Notes under the pieces: generated by a model
Database searches by the model: none
What the model saw: the letters and a program-made list of their open reading frames with translations, nothing else
Told to the model about the DNA's origin: nothing
Made by a program: the position numbers and the translations under genes
Shown: positions 17,354-24,959 of the stretch, piece after piece
Numbering within the stretch: position 1 is the first letter of the stretch
Layout: each line of letters begins with the position of its first letter
From: Desulfurococcales archaeon
GTDB lineage: Archaea; Thermoproteota; Thermoprotei_A; Sulfolobales; Desulfurococcaceae
Reading direction: 5' to 3'
Length of the DNA stretch: 45,090 nt
Assembly: GCA_015520735.1 (NCBI GenBank)
Contig: WAPN01000036.1
Coordinates: 1-45,090 of the forward strand

Positions 17354-17822
17354 TCGCTGGGTTTTCGGCACGGATCTCCTCAAACCATACATGTGGATCA
17401 TAGAACATTATCTCGCGGACATCCTCCAGAATTCTTATCCCCACCCCCCATGAGAGTTTAAGTGTGTGAACAACTATTCTCGAAGCATATGATCTCTCCA
17501 TGAACAGTGTATCTGCCTTAATAAAATCAGCTATGACGGAGCCATTTCGTCCAATGATCAGAGCCTTATCCGTATTAAGGACATCAATAAATAAAGGCCC
17601 ATTGGCGATCAGATATGCTTCTTTCACTTCTATCCTGGATGCAAGACCATGTCCTATGACTGTTAGTTTTTCAGCCGATATCGTACCATTAACCTGTACT
17701 CGTCCAATGATTGTTAGATCGATGGCCTTGATCGTCGTCGACTTGACTCCACCAATTATTATAGTGGGCTTTACCAGTTCCAGTTTTCTCGAAATAACAT
17801 AGTCGTAAATAGTCTCCACCAA
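17286..17822 (-). CDS. Hypothetical protein with beta-helix (bactofilin-like) repeats
   Basis: Residues about 15-115 show short alternating hydrophobic strands every 10-20 residues, each followed by a turn: TIIIGGVKS, LTIIGRVQVNG, KLTVIGHGL, AYLIANGPLFI, KALIIGRNGSV. This is the look of a right-handed beta-helix as in bactofilins and polymer-forming proteins. A C-terminal non-repetitive tail follows (IMFYDPHVWFEEIRAEN). There is no signal peptide, so a cytoplasmic scaffold or filament former is possible. TTG 17822, or GTG 17819, is preceded by AGGGAGAGG. The call rests on pattern alone. Confidence 0.5.
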   Translation of the reverse strand: MVETIYDYVISRKLELVKPTIIIGGVKSTTIKAIDLTIIGRVQVNGTISAEKLTVIGHGLASRIEVKEAYLIANGPLFIDVLNTDKALIIGRNGSVIADFIKADTLFMERSYASRIVVHTLKLSWGVGIRILEDVREIMFYDPHVWFEEIRAENPAITYKYSIQKLSYAPQRLSHGDS

Positions 17823-17892
17823 TTCTTCCTCTCCCTACGATTTTTTAGGCCGATGGAAACAATAATCTCTTGTCCCGGAAGAGGTGAGTTTC

Positions 17893-18846
17893 TTGGAAGT
17901 CATAGGCATCGATACACGAATTATCGAGAGAGCTGCCAGAGTCCTCAGCAAAAACAAGCCAAGCCTGTCAAAACTGGACGTCTATGACCCGAAGTACTAT
18001 CCGCCAAGAGAAGATAAGCGTGAAAAAGTTCTAAGGTACTTCCTCGTTATGGTCGCTATGGATCACAGGCTCAGCCGGCCGGAGAAGCCGTACGAGGGCT
18101 ATGTTGATGGAGAATTCTATCACGGTGCAGACCTGCTCTACAGACTGGGGGCTAAGAAATATTATGAGGACCCGGATTTCTTCTCGCCAGAACACCTTAT
18201 GGGGATAAATGCCGATGAGGTAAGAGAATGGCTATCGGTCGGTAGTGTTTCTCCCCCTGATATTGTTGTGAGAACTCATCTTCTCAGAGATCTTGGGTTG
18301 AAACTCGTCAAACTCTATGACGGAAGCGTTGAGAAGCTTATAGGAGGATATAAGGTGAGGCTCCACGGCGTGATCAGCTCTCCGGGCCTTGTCGAGAGGC
18401 TAAGAGTCTTCAGGGCGTATGAAGACCCTGTTGAAAAGAAGGCCATGCTTCTCGCCAAGTTCCTTGAGGCAAGGGATCTCATAGAAATAATGGATGAGCT
18501 GGGCCTCGCAATTGATAACCACTTGTCAAGGATAGCTTATAGGCTCGGCATAGTAATGGTTAGTGGTCCCTTATGGGGCAAAATTACTGGAGGTGTAGAG
18601 GTCACATGGGAGGAGGACGTCCTGCTTAGAATGACTACAAGAAGAGCATATAGATTATTAGCGCGCAAAAGCGGTGTATCGCCTGGGCTTCTCGACGATC
18701 ATCTATGGATTATGGGGCGCAAGATATGCCTACGGGGCAGAGAGCCATTATGTAATAAGTGTCTGTTCAGAAACTTCTGTATGGCGAGGAGGAACCCTAA
18801 ATTCATGGTTAACGAACACACATATTATAATACATGGTATTATTAG
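17893..18846 (+). CDS. Fe-S protein with C-terminal endonuclease-III-type cluster loop
   Basis: A 317-residue soluble protein whose C-terminus carries CLRGREPLCNKCLFRNFC, spacing C-x7-C-x2-C-x5-C. This resembles the [4Fe-4S] cluster loop of endonuclease III/MutY enzymes (C-x6-C-x2-C-x5-C). The preceding helices (about 215-285, including RLGIVMVSGPLWG and GVSPGLLDDHLWIMG) fit a HhH-GPD-like fold, while the N-terminal half with MVAMDHRLSRP and YHGADLLYRLG is of an unidentified type. A role in nucleic-acid base chemistry is possible but not shown. TTG 17893 is preferred over GTG 17884 because GAGGTGA (17881-17887) stands five bases before it. A small gene follows 16 bp downstream. Confidence 0.5.
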   Translation: MEVIGIDTRIIERAARVLSKNKPSLSKLDVYDPKYYPPREDKREKVLRYFLVMVAMDHRLSRPEKPYEGYVDGEFYHGADLLYRLGAKKYYEDPDFFSPEHLMGINADEVREWLSVGSVSPPDIVVRTHLLRDLGLKLVKLYDGSVEKLIGGYKVRLHGVISSPGLVERLRVFRAYEDPVEKKAMLLAKFLEARDLIEIMDELGLAIDNHLSRIAYRLGIVMVSGPLWGKITGGVEVTWEEDVLLRMTTRRAYRLLARKSGVSPGLLDDHLWIMGRKICLRGREPLCNKCLFRNFCMARRNPKFMVNEHTYYNTWYY

Positions 18847-18862
18847 CGGGGGCGGTGATTGC

Positions 18863-19228
18863 TTGTTCACCGAACTACCAGGCGTTAAAGACATACTTTC
18901 TCTCCCAAAGCTCGAAAGACTAATCATGGACTATTTCCTGAAACACATTAGTGCAGGCGAGATCATCAGCGTTATAGAGATCAGAGAGGAGATCAAGAGG
19001 CTCAGAGACCCCGAGCTAGTCCCAGAGTTCGATGATGTTATCATCGAGCTGACCGTTAACAGGGCTATAGCTAGGCTTGTGAAGAAGAAATTCCTAGTAC
19101 ATGAGTCGGGATGCTATAATGTGAACGAGAGGATCAGGGAGGAGATCAAGAAAGCCTATGGAGAGCTACGCCCAGGGTTCAGCAAAGATATCTACGAGAT
19201 ACTGGAAAAGATCGAGAAGACCGGGTAA
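18863..19228 (+). CDS. Hypothetical protein, possible winged-helix, 121 residues
   Basis: A charged alpha/beta protein without a recognised family. The order helix (LPKLERLIMDYFLKHIS), helix (SVIEIREEIKRL), helix (VIIELTVNRAIARLVKKKF), short strands (LVHESGCYNV) and a last helix resembles a winged-helix domain. Start TTG 18863 is taken because GGTGAT (18854-18859) lies just upstream; the frame extends back to 18674 only as an overlap with the preceding gene. It is probably co-transcribed with the Fe-S protein and may act with it. Confidence 0.55.
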   Translation: MFTELPGVKDILSLPKLERLIMDYFLKHISAGEIISVIEIREEIKRLRDPELVPEFDDVIIELTVNRAIARLVKKKFLVHESGCYNVNERIREEIKKAYGELRPGFSKDIYEILEKIEKTG

Positions 19229-19239
19229 GCACCACATAA

Positions 19240-20124
19240 TCATATATGTTTATGGCAGACAAACCCCTGAGCCCTCCTATCATAGATAACAGGATAGAAA
19301 CCGGCTTTCCTCAACCGCTCACTTATACCTTTCAATATGCTTGGAGCACCATGTCTCCGCGGCTCTCCTGTGTAATGGAACATAATTCCGCCCGTACGGA
19401 GAACCCTATAGGCCTCACGATAGAACTCAAGACTATACAAGTCTCCTGTTCTACGCGTGAATCTTGGAGGATCATGGATTATCCTGTCGAAATAAGAGTC
19501 CGGGAGCATGCCTATGATCTTGGAGGCATCGCCTAGCAATATCTTTACACGTGCATCACTAAGCCCATGGCTCCAGGGATTATGTGCTGCAACCCAGTAG
19601 ACGTTCTCGTCTTTCTCTATGGTCACGACTAATTCCGCGCCTCTTAGAATGGAGTGTATGGCAGTGTATCCCAGACCCATACATGTATCGAGAACCCTCA
19701 AGCCCTTCTTTATCCTGGCGGTCCTCACTTTCATCCGTGAATCAGTCCAGGGATCAACTCCTACTATCCGGTGCATGTGTATCCCGTTTATCTCGAGAGT
19801 AGGGGCCCCATATTTCTTGATGGCTTTTAGCTTATAGAAACCAGTATCTGTTCTCCTGACTACCTCGTATGCATTCGTCGTCTGAACATTGATGTAGATT
19901 ATTCTGTCAGGTTCCCTGGGCACCAGAAGAGGGATCCGTGCATCGTCTAGAAGTATTTTATTATTGTCCAGGCATAGCTTGCTCCAAGTTATTCCAAGGT
20001 CTAGGCTCGCGTCTATGCATGACCGGGATCCTGTTATCTCGTCTACAAGCCATTTTGTGAGCCAATAGCCCTCTCTCGGCTTGAATTGTACCTCATATCT
20101 ATCGAGAATTTCTTGTATCCCCAT
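19240..20124 (-). CDS. Predicted archaeal SAM-dependent methyltransferase (COG2521-like)
   Basis: A class I methyltransferase of the archaeal COG2521 group. VLDTCMGLGYTAI near residues 144-156 is the SAM-binding motif I; VVTIEKDENVYWVAAHNPW is motif II; RIIHDPPRFTRR (motif IV, D-P-P) is the putative catalytic loop. An N-terminal domain of about 100 residues precedes the Rossmann fold. The substrate is unknown; the D-P-P motif suggests a planar amino group or similar. It is the last gene of the metal-uptake operon, three bases after the NikR-like gene, an unexpected partner for a transporter. Confidence 0.75.
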   Translation of the reverse strand: MGIQEILDRYEVQFKPREGYWLTKWLVDEITGSRSCIDASLDLGITWSKLCLDNNKILLDDARIPLLVPREPDRIIYINVQTTNAYEVVRRTDTGFYKLKAIKKYGAPTLEINGIHMHRIVGVDPWTDSRMKVRTARIKKGLRVLDTCMGLGYTAIHSILRGAELVVTIEKDENVYWVAAHNPWSHGLSDARVKILLGDASKIIGMLPDSYFDRIIHDPPRFTRRTGDLYSLEFYREAYRVLRTGGIMFHYTGEPRRHGAPSILKGISERLRKAGFYPVIYDRRAQGFVCHKHI

Positions 20125-20127
20125 AGC

Positions 20128-20508
20128 TTATTCACTCCTATAATCTATCGGTATGTATCTCGAAGTACATCCTCTGCTCAGTATTTCGCGGTGCAACCTG
20201 ATAATGTCGGTTGAGAAGCCATCTACCACTATGGTCGCTATACATGTATTGGATAAATGGTAGTGATTGTATGCTACGACGAGGTTGTGATACTTTTCTA
20301 TGAGATCCAGAATATCCTCCGATCCTTTTACAACTATTATTCCCCTACATCTGTGTCTCACAAGATAGTACAGGTGATCATGAACAATATTCTCTATGGC
20401 CATTCTCACGATCCTGCTCCTATCGCATCCCAGCTTCTCGGATAATTGGTCGAGCTTGTCCGCTAGATTAGAGGGTATGCTTATCCCGAACCTTCTCTTC
20501 ACGGTCAT
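20128..20508 (-). CDS. NikR-like ribbon-helix-helix metal-responsive regulator
   Basis: A 126-residue transcription factor with an N-terminal CopG/ribbon-helix-helix DNA-binding domain (RRFGISIPSNLADKLDQL, then SRIVRMAIENIV) and a C-terminal ACT-like domain as in NikR. NikR binds nickel through H76, H87, H89 and C95 in E. coli. Here the matching residues appear to be H74, H82, H84 and C89, in YNHYHLSNTC. The same residue types are present but with shorter spacings, so the metal may differ. The ATG overlaps the permease stop by 4 bp. Being inside the operon, it probably senses the transported metal and represses its own locus. Confidence 0.75.
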   Translation of the reverse strand: MTVKRRFGISIPSNLADKLDQLSEKLGCDRSRIVRMAIENIVHDHLYYLVRHRCRGIIVVKGSEDILDLIEKYHNLVVAYNHYHLSNTCIATIVVDGFSTDIIRLHREILSRGCTSRYIPIDYRSE

Positions 20509-21362
20509 TTTCTCCCCCTCCCGAGCAGTGATAGTAGATAGTACACGAGAAGAACGGCTCCGGTGACACCGCTCGGCGGTAGATTAAGGATGAGCGCTAT
20601 GTTGAGACCGAGCAGACCAGCTGTTAATGCTGATAGAATCGATATCGTGAATGCTTTCCCTGATGACTTTGATGCAGTCAATGCTATACTTACCGGTATC
20701 AATATGAGTACATGTTCCAAGATAAAACCTATGATTCTAAGCAGGGCAGCAGCAGCTAGGCCTAGAAGTGTGAAGACTATTAGGTCGTAGACCCAGACCC
20801 TTATTCCCGCCAATTGGGCCGAGTCACGGTCTATCCCGATGCTGACTTGCTCCCTATAAGTTGTCCAGACAATAATAAACGAAACAACGGAAAGACCCAT
20901 CATGAACAATGCTTCCGTTGGCGTTGCCAGCAATGGATCACCTAGTATGATCGCCGATATATCCGTCTGTACAGGATAACTTGTGAGGACATAATAAGCG
21001 AGAATAACGCTGAGCGAGGCCGAGAAAGCTATGAAGACAGAGGTAGATACGTCGGGGTCGTGGCCGCGATGTATAGCGTACCCAACCATATATACTAGTA
21101 GTACTCCTATAAGCGAAGCCATCACTACTGGATCATATCCGGTAATATATGCTAAAGGAATAGCTACGAGAGCCGCGAGTAAACCACTATGAGGCGCCGC
21201 ACCGGCAAGGAAGAAGAGCTTCCGAGCACCAACAAGCGCGCTTATCGCCCCTAGCGTTAATGCGGATGAAGCCATCACGGCTACCCATACCCAACTAGTC
21301 GTTATCGAGAGAAGAACAGCGTATACGCTGATCAGAATAACTAGCAGTAGTTCGAGCCTCAT
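20505..21362 (-). CDS. Metal ABC transporter permease (ZnuB/MntB, ABC-3 family)
   Basis: A 285-residue integral membrane permease with about eight or nine helices, of the ABC-3 family that imports Zn2+, Mn2+ or Fe2+. GAAPHSGLLAALVAIPLAYI and ILGDPLLATPTEAL are typical loops, and IGIDRDSAQLAGIRVWVYDLIVF is the cytoplasmic coupling region contacting the ATPase. ATG 21362 is chosen because GAGGGAGG stands a few bases before it and the start overlaps the znuA-like stop as ATGA. The longer frame from 21410 would lie inside the upstream gene. Confidence 0.88.
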   Translation of the reverse strand: MRLELLLVILISVYAVLLSITTSWVWVAVMASSALTLGAISALVGARKLFFLAGAAPHSGLLAALVAIPLAYITGYDPVVMASLIGVLLVYMVGYAIHRGHDPDVSTSVFIAFSASLSVILAYYVLTSYPVQTDISAIILGDPLLATPTEALFMMGLSVVSFIIVWTTYREQVSIGIDRDSAQLAGIRVWVYDLIVFTLLGLAAAALLRIIGFILEHVLILIPVSIALTASKSSGKAFTISILSALTAGLLGLNIALILNLPPSGVTGAVLLVYYLLSLLGRGRK

Positions 21363-22354
21363 TTCTCCTCCCTCTTTAAGACATAGAATGCTGTTGCGAA
21401 GCCAGTGCATAGGCCGAGCACTAGTGCTACCTGAGTAGTTAAGAGTTGTTCGCTACGGCTGCTCATCCGGCTAACCGGGGTGTTTAGAGTGACGGTGGAA
21501 TTTATCTCCCGGACAATATACTCGAGCTTATCGAGAATACTCGAGGGAGACATTGGGCTAGGAACAACTATTGTTTTTAATCCATATTTTTTCGCTAAGT
21601 TAATGAGGAGTTCGTGGGCTGGATTAGTGCTATTCCCTATAATTACGACGTAATCAATCTTGTGTTGCTCGACCTCCTCATTAATTCGTTTGAGAAGCGA
21701 TGGAGGTGCCGATACTCCGGGCTGAATCAATACAAGGTACTTTATCTTGAGACCCATCCACTCGACAGCGTATTGCACAGGCGGTGCTTCCCCAACACCA
21801 ATACCTGTGATTCTCCTAGTACCCGATATTATCTCGGCCACTTTATCGATTACTTCTGTTTCCCTCTCGATATACACGTTCTTCATGCTCGGTCTTAGAG
21901 AAGACATTGTACGAGCCAGCCTAGAGATGAATACAATATAATTATATGGATCATAGATTGGCATATGTAGATTAGGCTCACCCGTTACAGGGTTATCCAG
22001 TACCTTAATACCCGGTATATCAGGTATCTCGATCAGTTCCGCCTTTATAACTCCTTCCTTGACCATTTTCTCTATTTGTTTCTCGAAGGCTACATGACCA
22101 GTAGATACAATAAGATCTGCCTTCTCCAATAACTCGATGTCTTGCGGCCTCAAACTATAGCTATGCGGATCTACTCCAGAAGGCACGAGACTTACAACCC
22201 TATCTCCGGGAGCTAGGAGCTGTTTAACATCGTATTTTAGATTATCAAATGTAGTTACTATGAGCAAACCATTGTTTTGCCCAGCCCATACAAGCTGTAA
22301 TGCCATGGTTGTGGGAAGTATGATTAGCAAAATTAATACTGGGGCGAACCTCAT
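21359..22354 (-). CDS. Metal-binding ABC transporter substrate-binding protein, membrane-anchored
   Basis: A cluster A-I (ZnuA/TroA-like) binding protein of 331 residues. An N-terminal signal segment (residues 1-24) leads to the mature domain. Candidate metal ligands are H64 in SGVDPHSYSLRP, H87 in VSTGHVAFE and H130 in GEPNLHMP. Unlike most bacterial homologues it ends with a C-terminal transmembrane anchor (QVALVLGLCTGFATAFYVL), a common archaeal way of keeping binding proteins at the cell surface. It is the first gene of the minus-strand operon, divergent from its ATPase. Zinc or manganese is most likely; the sequence does not decide. Confidence 0.85.
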   Translation of the reverse strand: MRFAPVLILLIILPTTMALQLVWAGQNNGLLIVTTFDNLKYDVKQLLAPGDRVVSLVPSGVDPHSYSLRPQDIELLEKADLIVSTGHVAFEKQIEKMVKEGVIKAELIEIPDIPGIKVLDNPVTGEPNLHMPIYDPYNYIVFISRLARTMSSLRPSMKNVYIERETEVIDKVAEIISGTRRITGIGVGEAPPVQYAVEWMGLKIKYLVLIQPGVSAPPSLLKRINEEVEQHKIDYVVIIGNSTNPAHELLINLAKKYGLKTIVVPSPMSPSSILDKLEYIVREINSTVTLNTPVSRMSSRSEQLLTTQVALVLGLCTGFATAFYVLKREEK

Positions 22355-22362
22355 ATTATCCC

Positions 22363-22405
22363 CTGTGCACAGCCAATGTTATATTTATCTTCAGCCGTGC
22401 ATAGA
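22363..22405. promoter_or_regulatory. Divergent metal-uptake promoter with paired GTGCAY palindromes
   Basis: The 77-bp divergent gap has one AT-rich core, TTATATTTATC (22380-22390), readable as a TATA box on both strands. It is flanked on one side by the perfect palindrome CTGTGCACAG (22363-22372) and on the other by the related CCGTGCATAG (22395-22404). Each site lies downstream of the TATA core relative to one of the two genes, as expected for a shared repressor. The in-operon NikR-like protein is the obvious candidate. Confidence 0.5.
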
Positions 22406-22431
22406 ATGTAGTGTTTAGGGGTAGATAAATA

Positions 22432-23205
22432 TTGAGTGTGCCTAGAATAGAGTTGATCGGCGTTACGACAGGATACGACGGTGAAGCGTTGATCAGGGAT
22501 CTAAGTATAGTCATCGAAAACTATGGAGTAGTACAAATATTGGGGCCGAACGGAGCCGGCAAGACAACGCTGATAAGAACTATTCTGGGACTAATAAGAC
22601 CCTTCAAGGGAAAAATAATTATCAATGGAGAGGATGTGACCGGTGATCCGGGCAAAGCCGGGAGATACATCGGCTATGTCCCACAGTTAACACATGCTCC
22701 TGGCTCACGATTCCCGATAACAATATGGGAGATGGTGGAGTGCTGTCTCCTGATGCGGGAGAAGTGGCCGAGGATACCACGCAAGAAACACAAGGAGCTC
22801 GTCGCGAAGACCCTCAAGAGCGTCGGGCTCGACGAGAGGTACTGGTACAGGAATTTCTGGGAGCTAAGTGGTGGGCAGAAGCAGAGAGGCTTTATAGCAA
22901 GAGCCCTTGTAACTGATCCGCCGATAATAGTTATGGATGAGCCCTTATCAAGCATTGACCCTGCGGGCAGAGCGGAGCTTGCCCGGAGAATAGGCGAGAT
23001 GGGGCGCGACCACTTATTGATAATAACGAGTCACGACCCAATGCTTCTCCTACCCTATACCAATTATATCATTATGGTGAATAAGGGAGTATACATTGCT
23101 GGTCCTCCCAATGAGGTCTTGACAATAGAGAATACACGGAAAATATATGGGGATGCAGCAATACCTGTGATGAAGCACGTACACATAGCCGATTCACACT
23201 ACTAG
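22432..23205 (+). CDS. Metal ABC transporter ATP-binding protein (ZnuC/MntA-like)
   Basis: The ATPase of the divergent metal importer. Walker A is GPNGAGKTT near residues 38-46; the ABC signature is LSGGQKQR; Walker B is IIVMDEPLSSID; the switch histidine is in ITSHDP. The length of 257 residues is typical of cluster A-I importers. The frame opens at TTG 22432, with GTG 22438 as an alternative; the TATA core about 45 bp upstream suggests a short leader. It is transcribed away from the binding-protein and permease genes, so balanced expression depends on the shared regulatory region. It ends two bases before the convergent permease gene. Confidence 0.9.
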   Translation: MSVPRIELIGVTTGYDGEALIRDLSIVIENYGVVQILGPNGAGKTTLIRTILGLIRPFKGKIIINGEDVTGDPGKAGRYIGYVPQLTHAPGSRFPITIWEMVECCLLMREKWPRIPRKKHKELVAKTLKSVGLDERYWYRNFWELSGGQKQRGFIARALVTDPPIIVMDEPLSSIDPAGRAELARRIGEMGRDHLLIITSHDPMLLLPYTNYIIMVNKGVYIAGPPNEVLTIENTRKIYGDAAIPVMKHVHIADSHY

Positions 23206-23207
23206 CT

Positions 23208-24320
23208 CTAACCATAAAGCCCGATATAGACCAGCAGCAGGCACAACAGCCCCAGCAAAACGAAGAAGGGGAGCGCGTACCGGTGATAATCGCGTGTTTT
23301 CATCCTAGATAGCCTCAAAGCAATAATGTTAGCCATACTCCCGGGGAGAAAACCCACACCGCCAATATTTACACCTGCGAACAATGGTTTCCAGTAAACC
23401 GTGTGCCTGATAAGAGCTATTGTTGCTGGAACATTGCTTATAGCCTGGCTCAAAACCAGCGATAAGCCATAGACCTGGATAGGGGTCAACACGCTTATCA
23501 ATGATTGTATACCAAGAAGATGGGGTATCTCGGAGAAATCAATAAACATTAGGAGAAACACTGCAAACAAGGGATAATCAACCTCAATCAATATCCTAGG
23601 CCGGGACAATAGGATGAGTGCAAGGGTTATTATGAGACCGATCAACGGGTTTTTGAGCTGTGCACTAATAATGATAGTAATTAACGAGGCTATAGACGCT
23701 ATGGAGAGCTTCTTATCAAGTCTTATCCGGGGGAGCAGAGGCAATTCCTTAATAACAAGCCTCCTCGACAAGAATACAACATATAGGGCAAGAAGCCCTA
23801 GTGATAGGAAGTAGAGTGGAAGAGAAGCCAATACATACTCGGGCAAGGATAACCCATAGTGTGTCCAGATCACAATGTCCTGGGGATTACCTATCGGCAG
23901 AATTATGGAGGCCAGATTAGCCGAGATAGCCACAAGCGTCACAAGTAATGCTTCTTCGTGGCCGGACAGCTCAGCCACAACTATTACCAGAGGCACCATT
24001 ACGAATATGGCGCCATCATTCATTATGAATGGAGCAAGAAGATATGTGATCAACACTATATAGAACAATGTAGCACGAGGCAAGCCCTTCGTACGAGATA
24101 GTATCCTCACTGCTATCCGGTTTGTTAGCCCCGAGACATGTAGAGAGCGGCTGATCACAAGTAGTGCAAAAATAACTATGAGAGCATTCATGTTTACATA
24201 CTCGGATATACGTTTAACTAGGCCATGATCATATATGAGGAACAATAGGAATAATACTAATAGTGTTATCAAGAGTTTCTCTCTCATGATGAAATAGAAT
24301 ACGCTCCTCCGAAGCTTCAC
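23208..24320 (-). CDS. Ion transporter superfamily permease (ArsB/NhaD/SLC13-like)
   Basis: A 370-residue polytopic membrane protein with about ten helices of the ion-transporter superfamily that includes ArsB arsenite pumps, NhaD Na+/H+ antiporters and divalent-anion transporters. LAPFIMNDGAIFVMVPLVI and SANLASIILPIGNPQDIVIW match the two inverted re-entrant motifs (N-D-x and G-N-P). LSQAISNVPATIALI and GGVGFLPGSMANIIAL are their repeat copies. Ion specificity cannot be read from the sequence. GTG 24320 is used; ATG 24287 is possible. It follows the unknown gene 24334-24807 by 13 bp and is likely co-transcribed with it. Confidence 0.78.
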   Translation of the reverse strand: MKLRRSVFYFIMREKLLITLLVLFLLFLIYDHGLVKRISEYVNMNALIVIFALLVISRSLHVSGLTNRIAVRILSRTKGLPRATLFYIVLITYLLAPFIMNDGAIFVMVPLVIVVAELSGHEEALLVTLVAISANLASIILPIGNPQDIVIWTHYGLSLPEYVLASLPLYFLSLGLLALYVVFLSRRLVIKELPLLPRIRLDKKLSIASIASLITIIISAQLKNPLIGLIITLALILLSRPRILIEVDYPLFAVFLLMFIDFSEIPHLLGIQSLISVLTPIQVYGLSLVLSQAISNVPATIALIRHTVYWKPLFAGVNIGGVGFLPGSMANIIALRLSRMKTRDYHRYALPFFVLLGLLCLLLVYIGLYG

Positions 24321-24333
24321 GCTAACCGCCTGA

Positions 24334-24807
24334 TCACATAAGGCGTCCCGTTATCTCCTCGGTCAGGGGATAATCTGGAACCAGTTCTTCACCGTCATAG
24401 CTTACCTTAATGTGAGCAACGATAAAGCATCTCCACGCGAGAGGCACAATCCACACGTCTTCGGGCTCCCTGTACTCAACGGCTTCAATAATGTATAGTT
24501 CTTTAACGTACTGTTTAGAGAGCTCCCAGACAGTATCACGAGATACTTGTACATTTACGGCATGAACAGGCCTTCCTTTCGGCGAGAAAGTATTCGTGTA
24601 TGGATCATAGTGTATTCTGTCCAAAGCATAACCATTATACATCAAGGGGATATCAACATGAGTTTCTCCGGCGGGGCCGCGATGAATTATCGGTGGGCCG
24701 GCAGTGAATAGTTTGATACCCTCCTTCACAAGATTAATCGCTTTGACAGCGTCCTCCGGGCGTATTCTCCGAGGTTCCCGGCTAGGGCCTCTAATCCTTA
24801 TAGGCAT
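24334..24807 (-). CDS. Hypothetical protein, 157 residues
   Basis: No family was recognised. A basic, proline-rich N-terminus (IRGPSREPRRIRPEDAVK) leads into an alpha/beta domain with HVDIPLMYNGYALDRIHYDP in the middle and DVWIVPLAWRCFIVAHIKVSYDG near the end. No membrane segment or signal peptide is present. ATG 24807 is preferred over ATG 24843 because GGTGTGATT stands four bases upstream. It lies in an apparent two-gene operon with the ion permease downstream and diverges from the MgtE-like gene. Confidence 0.65.
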   Translation of the reverse strand: MPIRIRGPSREPRRIRPEDAVKAINLVKEGIKLFTAGPPIIHRGPAGETHVDIPLMYNGYALDRIHYDPYTNTFSPKGRPVHAVNVQVSRDTVWELSKQYVKELYIIEAVEYREPEDVWIVPLAWRCFIVAHIKVSYDGEELVPDYPLTEEITGRLM

Positions 24808-24935
24808 GGTAATCACACCTATAAAAGTAATAGCGGTTTTCATTTATTTGAACATGAGGGTTTATTTAAATAAGATTTAGCGCCCATATCACAGTTTGAC
24901 CAAGTAGACGTCAATAATACCTAGGAGGAAGGGTG

Positions 24936-24959
24936 ATGACCAGGTGTAGTAATAGTTAA
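24936..24959 (+). CDS. Candidate seven-codon leader peptide of the MgtE-like gene
   Basis: ATG 24936 is preceded by TAGGAGG (24922-24928) at seven-base spacing, a strong Shine-Dalgarno for this genome. It encodes MTRCSNS and stops at TAA 24957-24959. The stop overlaps ATG 24959, one of two possible starts of the cation transporter, as TAATG. Such geometry would couple transporter translation to that of the leader. It is too short to test by homology, and the strong site may instead be chance. Confidence 0.3.
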   Translation: MTRCSNS

